DNA from: Halichondria panicea | Lineage: Eukaryota > Porifera > Demospongiae > Suberitida > Halichondriidae | NCBI RefSeq assembly: GCF_963675165.1 | Contig: NC_087389.1 | Span: 4,090,830 to 4,154,829 of the forward strand | Reading direction: 5' to 3' | DNA: 64,000 nt | In this document: piece after piece, positions 46,574-57,350 of the stretch | Numbering within the stretch: the first letter of the stretch is position 1 | How the letters are laid out: every line of letters begins with the position of its first letter | The notes under the pieces: model-generated | Databases searched by the model: none | What the model was told of the DNA's origin: nothing | What the model saw: only the letters and a program-made list of their open reading frames with translations | Position numbers and translations under genes: made by a program

Positions 46574-47112
46574 AAACTGGATTATTAGCGCTTACTTGAT
46601 TATAAGCGTATCTTTAATTTAAGCGCATGCTCAACTGCAGGCTTTTATACTCGAATTGAAGCGCTTTTCCATTTATGCGAAGGTTATTAGTGTAATTTTA
46701 GAATTGATTCAGCTTGTACAGTGCATGATAGCTATATATAGCTGGTGATATCCATCTGTAAGGACTCTCTGGGCATGCTGTTACCTTGTCTGATCATGCT
46801 GAGAGAATGTGAGACATGGATGAGGTTCTTTTATTCCAAGTTCCTGGTCAATATGATAAAATAAATATGAATTTAAATGATTATTTGATGTAAATGAACT
46901 GTAAAATGAACTGTAACATAATAGATCCAGTTAGGGTTGCCTGCTTGCCTTGCTTGCTCACTTTCTAGCCAGCTTGTGAGTCAGCCCTCATCACGGAGAC
47001 ATCTGGTTGCTGGGTGGGGCTCAAAATGACTGCATTATAGGCGCATTCTCGAATATAAGCGTATAAAGCTCTGCTATTGACCCTAAAAGCGCATGCGCTA
47101 ATAATCCAGTTT
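46574..47112. mobile_element. Inverted-repeat element, 539 bp, upstream of the first KY-type gene
   Basis: Terminal inverted repeats AAACTGGATTATTAGCGC and GCGCTAATAATCCAGTTT. Subterminal AAGCGTAT / ATAAGCGTAT motifs recur at both ends. It ends 89 bp before the ATG of the next gene, so it may lie in that gene's promoter or its untranslated first exon/intron. Superfamily not assigned. Confidence 0.65.
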
Positions 47113-47201
47113 CTACGATAGTTAACAGCATAGATGTAATATTTAACACATGGCTTTAATGTGGGAGAAACTTATTAAAGCCTCTCATTTCTCTTTACAG
47201 A

Positions 47202-50200
47202 ATGGGCACGTGCTCATCAAAAAATAGCACTGATGTTGTGCATGCCGTTGTCTCAGTTCAGGCAAGAAAATCATTTTCCAATAAATCTGTGAAAAAAGCC
47301 GATTCATCCTCAATCGCATTCCCCACACCCCCACCTACCCAACAAGTTCCTGATCATCTTGTGGAAAAATCGGACTCATCCTCGAGGACACCCCCGCCTA
47401 CCCAAAAAGTTCTTGATCATCTTGTGGAAAAATCAGACTCATCCTCGAGGGCATCCCCCACACCCCCGCCTATCCAACAATTTCCTGATCATCCTGTAAA
47501 AAAATCAGTCTCATTCTTGAGCGCATCCCCCACACCCCCTACCCAAAAAGTTCCTGATCAACATGTGGAAAAACTTGATTTGTCTGCAAACGCATCTCCC
47601 ACAACTTTACCTACCCCCTACAACCAGATTCTCAAAGCCAATGAAGACTCTAGTTTGAAAAGAGCGCTGTCTCTACCTGTAGTTAGCAGCCGCCAGCTTG
47701 TTTGCTCAGACAATAAAAAGCCGGCTGAACACGTTTTCTCTAAGGAGGACAGTGACATTACACATTCGTATGATGGCAAACTCAGTCCCTTGGTAGTTGA
47801 TCCCGACCCTATAGAAAACAATCCAAATCATTCGGAGGAAGCTTGTCAGGAGCTAGTATCCGCGCTTGTATCTATTGACGAAGAAGCGAGAGAAAAAGTA
47901 CAAACAATTCTTACGAATTGGGAAGAGTCGGAAATCATGTCGACCATCAACGATCATGCTCAAAGTGCCTCAAACCAAACAATTGATGGTGACCTTTCCA
48001 AGTTAGCGTTGTACTTAACAGATGATCTCGGCTATTCAGATCTCGCGAAAGCGTTCGCCATTTACATTTGGATATGCACCAACATTTCAATAAACAAGAG
48101 TATTCGTACGAAGTATGAGACGAAGTACACCGATCATGAATCGTATATCGAAGCCCAACATGTTTTGAAATACGAAAGTTCAAACTATGTCGGGTATTCA
48201 ATTCTCTTTGTTGAATTGGCCAAATTGGCTGGGATTAGAGCCAAGGTGATCAGAGGGGAGATATCTCATGTACCCACTCCAGCGCTACCAGCCGATGAAG
48301 CGAGGAAGTCTACAGCTATTGCTCATACTTGGAATGCGGTGAGTGAAAAGCATATGTGAAGTAGTAGTAGTAATGAATGATACTGTATAATTATACACAC
48401 GTGTAGCCATGCAATGCAAAGAATTGTATTGTTGTTGTTGTTGGATTATCTCCCTTCGTGCATAATTACATTTCTACATATGCACTAAGTGATGTAGGAC
48501 CTTATACATGTACTATGTAAGTAATGTACTAAAAAGTCTGCACAATACTTGCAAACTTCACAGATTACCTAATGGTAAAAACTTTCCGCGTTGGTAGGAG
48601 CATAATTATTTATTAATCCCCTGCAAGTCGAAAACAGTTTATACAAATTGTTTGCCGATTACATAACCTCCACATCTGAGGCAAGGCCTTATATAGTTCT
48701 GCTTGATAACGGTATTTTCACAACATAATCTTCTAAAGATCCATTCTTCACATTTGCATGGATGGGCTCCATGCATGTGGTATGACTTATATGCCAATGT
48801 GCTAAATCTTCTTTGGTTTTGCTCGCTTCTATTCAATGAACAAAATCTGCCACAATAAACAAAACTTGTTATGTAGTTATTGCACTATCGATTCTGTAAA
48901 CTCACCACTTAGGCATCCAGGTGAGCAGACTTATGTAGAATCACACAGACAAACAGACACACTGACCGGCTACTATAACCAGCAGCGCAATTACAGTTTG
49001 CAGTTGCCACGGTTGCATGCATGACTATACTCGAAAAATACAACTGTCGCGGATGGTCTGATATATGGTTTTACTCTTTGTGCAGGTAAAATTGGATGAA
49101 GTCTGGTTCCCTGTCGACTGTACCTTCGGAGCAAACTATTTTGACAAATCGATGGAGGCCAGGTACAACTACATTCGTCACTTTTTTGCCGCCACCCCCT
49201 CCACTTTCATCCTCACCCATTGGCCAAATAAGAAGAAGTGGCAGCTGCTTGAAACTCCTGTCGAACGAGAAGCGCTCGACCCGCTAGTTATTCTCCCCTC
49301 GTGTGCAGCTGGTAGAGGAATACGTCCTCTAACTTGGAGACGATCAATCATAGTAAGCGACGAAAATCAGCACTCAACTGTCGTCAAATTAACAGCCCAT
49401 CCGTCACTGAGAATAGGAGTCAAGCTGCAATACATGAATATGAAAACCTTTAACTATGAGGAGGTCACGAGCAAAAACCTCATCTGTGTTCAGCGGGACG
49501 AAGACGCAGTGTGCATCCGTGCAGCACTTCCTTTTAAGGGGTCATACTCACTACTTCTCACAGTAAATAGGGAAAAAAGGAGAGGATCTCGAGTTCCACA
49601 AGTGTTTCTTTCTTACAACATATGTGTAACTCATATGAGCAAACCATTACAGCAAATCGGCTACCCCAAGGTTTACCAAATGGCTGCATCAGCATACAAT
49701 TTCCAACTACTTTTCTGGAACCAGTCCTCTCATGATTATATTTGTGAGAGTGATTCAGAGCAGCTGAATTTGGCATTCAAGGCAAAGAGAAAAATGACTT
49801 GTTTGCACTTTCTTGTCCCTGGGAAAACTCAACAAACCAGGCCAAAGGATCACAGCGTTGTGTACTACTACAATACCATGGTTGTTACAGAAACAGATGG
49901 TGCTGGCAGTGACCAGGGCCTGCACATGCTCAAAGTGATATTCCCTGCGGAAGGGTGGTGGACCATCTGCTTGAATGGAACGAAAGGCAACCCAAACTTT
50001 CAATCACTAGCCCCCTATGTTACACTGCTGAGCTATCAGGTGTACGCTCATCGAGGAGACTCAACCTCCACCTTCCCCTACATCATTTCACCACAGGTGT
50101 CTGTCTGCTACTTCGATCCGATATCAAGTGTCTCTGAGTCTATTGATATTCCGTTCACAACCACAAAGCCATTGGAATTCCAAGCGTACCTTATGGAAAA

Positions 50201-51623
50201 TATTCCAAATGCTCCTGAGTTGGAGTCCTATGTTCAGATCAAACAAGCTGAGCTCTCCTCAAACCAGTACAGACTCACAGCCATGTTCCCGAAACCTGGC
50301 CAATGGCATGTTCATGTGTTTGCTTGTCCAGAGGAAGATGACGAAGATAACGAGACCGTCCGTGGTTTGTTTTCTCTTCTTGTGAATGTTGAAACGCCTA
50401 TGCAAGGTGCTGTGTCAGTGGCTCTCAGTTTAACAATTGCAGAAAAGATTCAACTCTACTTTCCAAACAAAGGTTACATCAGTTTCCCTGATATCGGCAA
50501 GCCATTGACAATTGACTTTGAATGTGATAAAAACACATCTTTCCAGCATCGAGTGTTTCCAGAAGATCAAGACGAAAAAACTTCAAAAGAGTACAATGGC
50601 CTGTCGCTCTTTACGCACTGTACGTACCTCACTCCACTCAACCGACCAGGTCTTCCCTCAAGCTTTCGTCCGATTCTACTGTCACGACGATCAATAACCC
50701 AACCAGTACTGCCTACTCACCTGTGTGAAATCATCTCTTATCAATTGCATGCCTCCTTTCCTTGGCCCGGAAAATGGACTGTGAAGGTCTTTGCTCAAGC
50801 TCCTGGAAGTTCTGATTACTCACTAGCATTTCACGTTACTATGAAAGTAACCAAGCCCTCGAGAGGAATTTGTTATCCCTTTATCTATGAGGAATTTATT
50901 CAGCTTGGCATTCGCATACCAATAGAATCTATCTGCTACAATCCAATCTGTAGTGAATCAACACAATTTGAGCTCCCTTTCATTGCCCCAGATGATCTCC
51001 AATATACCTGGAATATTGAAGTTGCCGGTAGTGATAGCTGCTATAAGAAACAAGGCTTTGTCTATATATCCGGGAACGCCCTTGCCGGACCTCCAAACAA
51101 CCACTTTCAACTGTCGTTTTCAACCCCTGGCATCTGGAGAGCAGTACTCTTTGCCAAAAAATCTACTCCAGAAGACAGCATACCTGAGGAAGACAGCTAC
51201 AAACCTGTGCTTGAGATTTCCCTTTTGGTCAACACTGTCGACAAAGATGTAGCTTTTCCTGAGATTTACCCAGCCTTCAAAAAATATGGCCTAAGCATTG
51301 CAAAAATGAATATTCCTTTTCTCTCTCGTGTGCAAAATAGTGTACAAAACACTTCTACTACAGTGATAGTTTCGCTGTTCAGTTTGGGTCCGGGTAATGT
51401 GCAATTTTATTGTCGCGTCAAGTGTGCTGAGAAGACCGAAGAAGAAAATCGGTTGTTGTTGCTGCGTAGTCAGATGTTGGAGGACACATATTCTGGGCTT
51501 AATGAAATTCGTGTCGATATATCTGAACCTGGAACATACAAGATACAGCTCGGGGCAAAGTGGAGGGATTGCAAGGAATATAAGTATGAACCTGTGCTCA
51601 CTCATATCGTTAGCAGTATCTGA
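47202..51623 (+). CDS. KY-type transglutaminase-like protein, catalytic Cys lost (1224 aa)
   Basis: Exons: 47202-48338 and 49086-51623. An acceptor (CTCTTTACAG) lies one base before the ATG, so a 5' untranslated intron is likely. The N-terminus MGTCSS fits N-myristoylation at Gly2 plus palmitoylation at Cys4, suggesting membrane attachment. Residues 29-136 are five diverged 21-24-residue repeats rich in Ser and Pro. A transglutaminase-like core follows (about 285-400): AKAFAIYIWICTNIS, then VGYSILFVELAKLAGI, HTWNAV and PVDCTFGAN. The catalytic Cys position, next to VGYS, is Tyr329 (TAT); His and Asp are present. The rest is about five beta-sandwich modules ending in motifs such as FPAEGWWTICL, FPKPGQWHVHVF, FPWPGKWTVKVF and FSTPGIWRAVLF, as in KY/hillarin-type proteins. 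I infer a cytoskeletal scaffold without peptidase activity. Its paralogue at 62539 keeps Cys. Confidence 0.8.
47287..47610 (+). repeat. Coding tandem repeat, five diverged 63-72-nt units
   Basis: Units run GTGGAAAAATCGGACTCATC (VEKSDSSS), then CCCCCGCCTACCCAA (PPPTQ), then GTTCCTGATCATCTT (VPDHL). Length differences between units are multiples of three, so the frame is kept. It forms the disordered N-terminal region of the first KY-type protein and is absent from the second. Confidence 0.9.
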
Positions 51624-52339
51624 GGAACTACACTTTTTTTTTTAGATAGCGACGTATAGGATAGTGTATTGTATTGATTTTCTCTACCAGTAGTACCCTC
51701 GTTCATTTGCATTGTAATTTTAGACTACTTTTGATCATTAACCAATGCGTGGGTGTTGATTTATTTGGAGGTGGAGCTCGTTGCTGCCAGAGAACGGGAA
51801 CCTAATTTGCGGATGGGGGACTGGCCATCACTTGTGGATTGATTTGGGTAGATCGAATTTAAGAACAAAAAATGCAACTGTTGCATGTGTTGCACCTGTT
51901 GCAGCCAAGGAAGGGCGGCTGATTTATACTATGGGCGTGGTTTCCAGTCTAGCAACACTGCACTAGCTGTACTGTGCAGCAGGCAAATCCAACCCGTATG
52001 CAAAGGCGCTATATATAGCAGCTCGGAGTTTAATACTAACCTAGATTCCTTGCTCTAGACTAGTTAATAATAGAAAGTCAATCTGGCTAGCTATCCCACT
52101 AAAATGTGAATCGGATCCTGTGCTCTATGTCAGTATCAGTATCAGAGTTCTCTGCCGGTAATAATGTTTACCATGCAGATAAAGAGTGACTGAACGACGG
52201 TGACAACGGATTATAATAATTATAATGCCACAAATCAAACATAATTATTATGCATGTAATTATGACCATAACTGGGTAAATAGATAATAATAGTATACCG
52301 TACAGATAGTTTTGGCATTATTCGAAAGTTTGGCATTAT
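51624..52339. other. Intergenic 3' of the first KY-type gene
   Basis: No gene seen. At 51741-51800 the sequence CCAATGCGTGGGTGTTGATT, continuing through GGAGGTGGAGCTCGTT, matches the two flanks of the Mutator-like element at 44248-45291. It therefore looks like an ancient duplicate of that locus without the insertion. The end of this stretch is the 3' flank of the minus-strand P-loop/PHD gene. Confidence 0.5.
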
Positions 52340-55300
52340 TCAGTTAATCACGGATAACTTTCCAGCTGGTGGATGACAGCTTGGACATATCCAAACTTGG
52401 CTCTCGAAAGGCAGCTCCTTCAAACCTACACAGGTGTAGTGATACCATCGCCAGCATGAGTCAGCCTCACACCCGACCCACATGCGTTTTCCCTTCTTCG
52501 TAAATTTCCCTCCACATTGCTGGCAGTGTTTCTCGTCTTCTGTATATATACAGTAGCACAAAATATTAATGGGCATGGTGACGTGTGCATGAATAAAATG
52601 TTGCTGTTGAGAAAACAAATTACTGTGTGCATGCATGTGTGCATGATTTTTACTTTCACGCTTGAAAGCAGAGGTACGTTTGCAAAAGCCATTTTTTAGA
52701 TGCTGCTGTCTTGACCAAACCACATGATGGGTGGAGTTGGCTGAAAAAACGCTCTATGAAAAAACGCTCTATGAAAAATGCACCTCTCTACAAAATGCAT
52801 CTCTCTACAAAATTCACCTCTCTAAAAAACGCATCTCTCTACAAAATTCACCTCTCTAAAAAACGCACCTCTGTACAAAACGTCTCTCTGAAAAATGTAC
52901 CTCTCCAAAAATTGCACCACCTATTTTTTAAAACGCACCTCTAATAAAAAGCAGCACCAAAACGCACTAATGCACAGTGGCGTAGCCAGGATTTTGGGAA
53001 GGGCAGGGCTCAAATCAGTTGAGCAGGGCATCACTTTTGCTCAGCAGTCAGCATGCGAATTAGATGGCCCTGCCCACATTTCCATTCAATGACATCCGGC
53101 ATTCTAGTAACTATACGCATGCAGTACAGTGCAGAATACATGGACAGATCACAGCTGAGTAGGAGTTGATAAAGCACAAAGGGGGGGGGGGCTCTAGCCC
53201 CTCAGCCCCCCCTCTGCCTACGCCACTGATGCATGCTGGTGTATAATCATGCATGCATCCTCACATAATTTATATGGACTATGCCGGAAAAGTTACCTGG
53301 TATTTTCTTGAGTTTGATGACCGAGTCAACCACTTCAATAGCTGTGATCTGTTGTTCTGCATGCATAATTTATAATAATGCATTCAAGTTCAACATTGAC
53401 ATACTATAATTATTATAGTCCGGTCACCCTATAATGTACATAATGTATGCATGTATGTACATGTATTATTATAATAATTATAGGGACAAGTACAGTGTCG
53501 CATGCAGTTTGGCCGCAATAGCAAGGTGGCTGCTTTAACAGCCTGCCACATGCCAATTAATTCGTGCCTAGCGAAACAAAAGGTATAATTATATAGAGAG
53601 GTGACCGTAATTCAAAGAGCTGAGAGTCTATACCGAATAGCGCAAAACACATTCTACAAAACGTCCACAAAATGGAACCTCCATTAAAAAATTATTGCTG
53701 TTATTTTGCACAATCGTGAAAACCTATAATTTATATAGATGCATGCATGTATAATTATAGCTGGTCCCGGCCGACCTATCTCACTTACCAGGGGAGACTT
53801 TTTGCTGCAATTCAAGCATTGGGGGATCCTGATGTGCCCCTTGAGTAATGGATGAAATGGAGGTCTTTTTATCTGCATCATGACGACTGCCCTCAAAATG
53901 TTTTTGTAGCTTTCTCGGTTTAATCTTGTGGCAGATTGGAGAAAATGATTGCTTGAGAGCAGCCACAGAATGTTTGTTAATTGGAGTGCTAGTAAAAACT
54001 CCTCTTGGTGTTGGCAGAGCTCTCTCTTTTCTCTTCTTTTGAGGATTAAGTAGTGAGGAATGCTCAATAACGTCGGACCGTGTAGTAAACTCAACTTCAT
54101 CATTGTCCGATGTAATTGGTGTAATCTGTTGAGAGGTGTGTAATTCTGCCTCAGAACTTGAAGGTGATCCATTCAAAGAAAGTGAGAGGTGTGGTCTCGT
54201 GCATCGCTTCTTCTTGGGAGACCTACACAACTTGGCAGGAGAATACAATTTTTTCTTCAATGTAACTGCAGCTGTTTGCCTCACATTCCTGCTCTGGTGA
54301 GCCTCATGTGCAGGAGTTTGTTGAGAGGAGGATGCAGGAATTTGTTGAGAGGAGGATGCAGGAGTTTGTTTCAGTTCAGAGGAGGCTATATTATATATAT
54401 AAATGATGACTGCCATAAATTAATTATTTTGAACATACGGCTTTTAGGGGCGGGGGGGATATTGCCTCATTAATTGAATAAAGAGTTATAGCATTTTCCT
54501 ACATAACCCAATAATTAATTTACCTTTCTCTAGTTTTGCTACTGTGTCGTTGCTGAGAGACGATTTTTGTATCACAAAACTCCGCACGTACACGTTGTTG
54601 GGTGACTGTCTTCCTTTTATTCCCGTCTGCACGTAGGGAAGGTTCACTCCAGGTTTGAGGAATAGCTGTGGAACACTTGGTTTGATACTGCCCCTGAACA
54701 AATTCGTAAGAGCACTCTTAAATGAGGATGACAGGGACTTTCCCATAGATTCATTGTGCTTCCTCAACTGCCCAATGTTGATTGCAAACTGATGAGAGCT
54801 TATATTTCGTACGAAAGTCAACACCTGCATGCATGCAATGCATATACATATAAATTGCATATAATAATTAGTATAAAACTGTTTACAGTATACTCTTGCA
54901 TGTTATATATAGTTGTTGTTAACTCACAGTGCTGGAAGGCTGCTGTGCAACTGATGAACACAGAACACGCTGGATGTCTTCTTTTGTTAAGTCTACTTGG
55001 GCCTCCATAGGTTCCAGCTGATACTTGGTAATGATTGGAACCATTGTGTTTTCGAAGTACTTCCATATCATTTCTTCAGCCTCAGGTTTCAGGACGTTTG
55101 CAACAGACAGTATCTGCATGTATTATTATTATTATAGCAAACCAACTATATACACTGTGTATTGTGGGGGTCTATATATATATACATGAATTATAAGCTT
55201 ATATAATTATATACGCATTTTCACCTTGAAAGTTGCTCCAAGCAACCAAGAGTAAGAAACGAGAAGGCGATGACAGGTGTTATCTGGCATTAGATGCTCA

Positions 55301-57046
55301 ACACGGGTAACAATGTGTTTGAAAAAGTTGTCTGCCTCTGGTGATTTGAAGAATTTCCCCATAGATATTACAACACCTACAGCTTTCCCAGCTTCCTTTG
55401 CCATGATTCGTTTCAACTTTCTGTCAGCATCAACATGTCTTGCTGCTTCAATATGTCCACTTTCCTCAAAAGGAACGAGAACAGCCCTAGTGATGTATCT
55501 ATATAATTATAATTAAGACCTCGTATTATTATAGCCGAAATGTTTGAGGCACTTAAATGTCCTTTACCTATATATATATATATGAAAACTGGGAAAATCA
55601 TAATACCTTGGATCCATGCTTGATAAAGCTTGCAGGCAGGTAGTATTCATTGATGTGAGAAACGTAGTTTTCGGGGCATCAAAAGAAGTAGTAGTGGCTC
55701 TGGTACCTCTATCAAAATGAAAGAGCAGCTTCTCCGATACTTCAGATGGATGAGACGGGTCATCAATAATCATGCCCAATGATGTGAGACTGCCAAACTT
55801 GATAGCTTTAACATCTGTGATAGATTTCACCTTGCTGACAGTATCCATTCCAACCAGGGATAAAGCTGCTTCAGCACTCCGTGTTTTGCCTAGCGAGACG
55901 TTCCCAACAGCAATAGCAGCTGGCACTTGAATTCCAATATCCTGCAGGAGAGAATAGTGGACTGCAAGGACTTCTGCTCCGATCATGAGAGTGGCTGCTG
56001 GAATGTTATGTTGGTACACATTCTCCAAAGCTTCCAACAATGAATGGAATTGTGATGGATCAAGAGATGCCGGGACAGTCGATGCCTCTTTTGAGGTAGG
56101 AAGACTATGTTTATGTAGTACACTGTCTGAAACGTAGTCCCCGAGCCAAATGAAGGGACTAGTTTTTGGATCTACTAGATCCCCATCGGCATTCATGTGC
56201 ACTTGACCGTTGAACACCCAAAGTTCAGAATGTGGTTGCAGACCTACAATCGTTGCCACTTGCTTCGTGTAATGGTGTGGATCTTCAGACTCCGACTTGA
56301 GGCAATAGAAATCCTCCAGCTTTTTCATGAGGTAAGCCTCGAGCTGTATATATAATTATGAGCTAATATTAATTATATAGATTGATAGCTTAATCAATAG
56401 CTACCATATATATAGATAAAATCCCTCTAAAAAATCCTGCCAAATCATCAGCAAGACGTTACAATCTTATAACCTTTGTGGTAAGGATCGTGATGTATAC
56501 ATAACGCAATCTCATAATGTTATCGCAAAATCGCAAAAATTATCATGCATGCTTATATTTTAATATCGGGATTTGCATGCATGTGTGTAATATATAGTTA
56601 TACTTACATTGTACATCAAGACACCTAAATATATATCTTTACCTGTGTGTTTGATGCATGAGTGGTGATTGAAGGATTGTGCACAGAAAATCTTAGTGAG
56701 TCAATGAGAGATCGTCTGCCACCTTTGGTCCAATCATTGGGAAAATATCCTTCTCTATAATAATTATTATAGTGTAATGATGAATATGCTCTATCTATAA
56801 ATGTGGATGGTGACATCTATTATCAGTAACAACGTACCCGAGAGTAGTTCCATCACTGAAGGTGACTGTGCATATATATCCAGACAACGGTCCATCCTCA
56901 TTCTGCACTTCATACGAAAGGTCAATCTTGAAGTTACTCAATGCCTTGAACGATGAGTCCTTGTACACACCAAATCTGTTATTTTTTTCAAAGATATCAA
57001 TGAAATAGTCAACAGTTTGACTTTCACTGTCTGATTCAGAATCCAT
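52340..57046 (-). CDS. DUF927-like P-loop ATPase with C-terminal PHD finger (nine exons, 891 aa)
   Basis: Exons: 57046-56838, 56754-56643, 56343-55607, 55498-55225, 55113-54928, 54824-54524, 54385-53789, 53356-53297, 52539-52340. Phases agree. A Ser/Asp-rich start (MDSESDSESQ) leads to a beta-rich region (GYICTVTFSDGTTLG, EGYFPNDWTKGGRRSLIDSL) and VFNGQVHMNADGDLV. The ATPase core has Walker A GNVSLGKT (about residues 254-261) and a Walker B-like GMIIDD (about 302), followed by ATTTSFDAPKTTFLTSMN. This order resembles bacterial and phage DUF927 ATPases (helicase-like); that link is inference from pattern. A charged, disordered segment follows (about 600-800; Lys/Pro-rich, a local SSSQQTPA repeat). 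The C-terminus is a PHD finger: CQQC, CEADSC, HYTC and CPSC with the Trp of VWICPSC, predicting histone-tail binding. It is head to head with the KDZ-type gene at 57351. Confidence 0.75.
52744..52950. repeat. Degenerate short tandem repeat in an intron of the P-loop/PHD gene
   Basis: About ten imperfect copies of AAAACGCACCTCTCTAC (17-22 bp, variants AAATGCATCTCTCTAC, AAATTCACCTCTCTA) run in the last intron of the minus-strand gene. It is non-coding. Confidence 0.8.
52975..53228. mobile_element. hAT-like MITE, 254 bp
   Basis: Ends CAGTGGCGTAGCCAGGATTT and CCTCTGCCTACGCCACTG, the well-known CAGTGGCGTAG-type hAT terminus, with a G9-10 run inside near 53180. The flanks share ATGCA but not a full 8-bp repeat. 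It is inserted in the last intron of the P-loop/PHD gene. Confidence 0.8.
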
Positions 57047-57350
57047 GGTGGGCCCTATATATCAAGAACTTGATGAAAATTAACTTGGCTTGCTAAACAG
57101 AGTAGACTTGCAGAGGGATTGGCTCGGATTTACAATGTCCTAATAGGTCTAAGTAAGTCTCTATATATATGCCTGCCACATGTTATGGAGGAGCTGCTAC
57201 AGTGATCTCTATAGTGATTTCTAGCTGCCATGTGCACAAAGTGTAATAAACTTTCTGCACTGCACCCTGTCGACCTTGACTGTACTGTATGTAGAGTGAT
57301 GATCCACTAGTCTGTGCATGTATAGATACACTATACATATTGATTCTGAA
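57047..57350. promoter_or_regulatory. Shared divergent promoter of the P-loop/PHD and KDZ-type genes
   Basis: 304 bp lie between start codons at 57046 (minus) and 57351 (plus). The region carries CTATATATAT near 57160 and TATAGATACACTATACATA near 57320. The close head-to-head layout implies joint expression. Confidence 0.5.
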
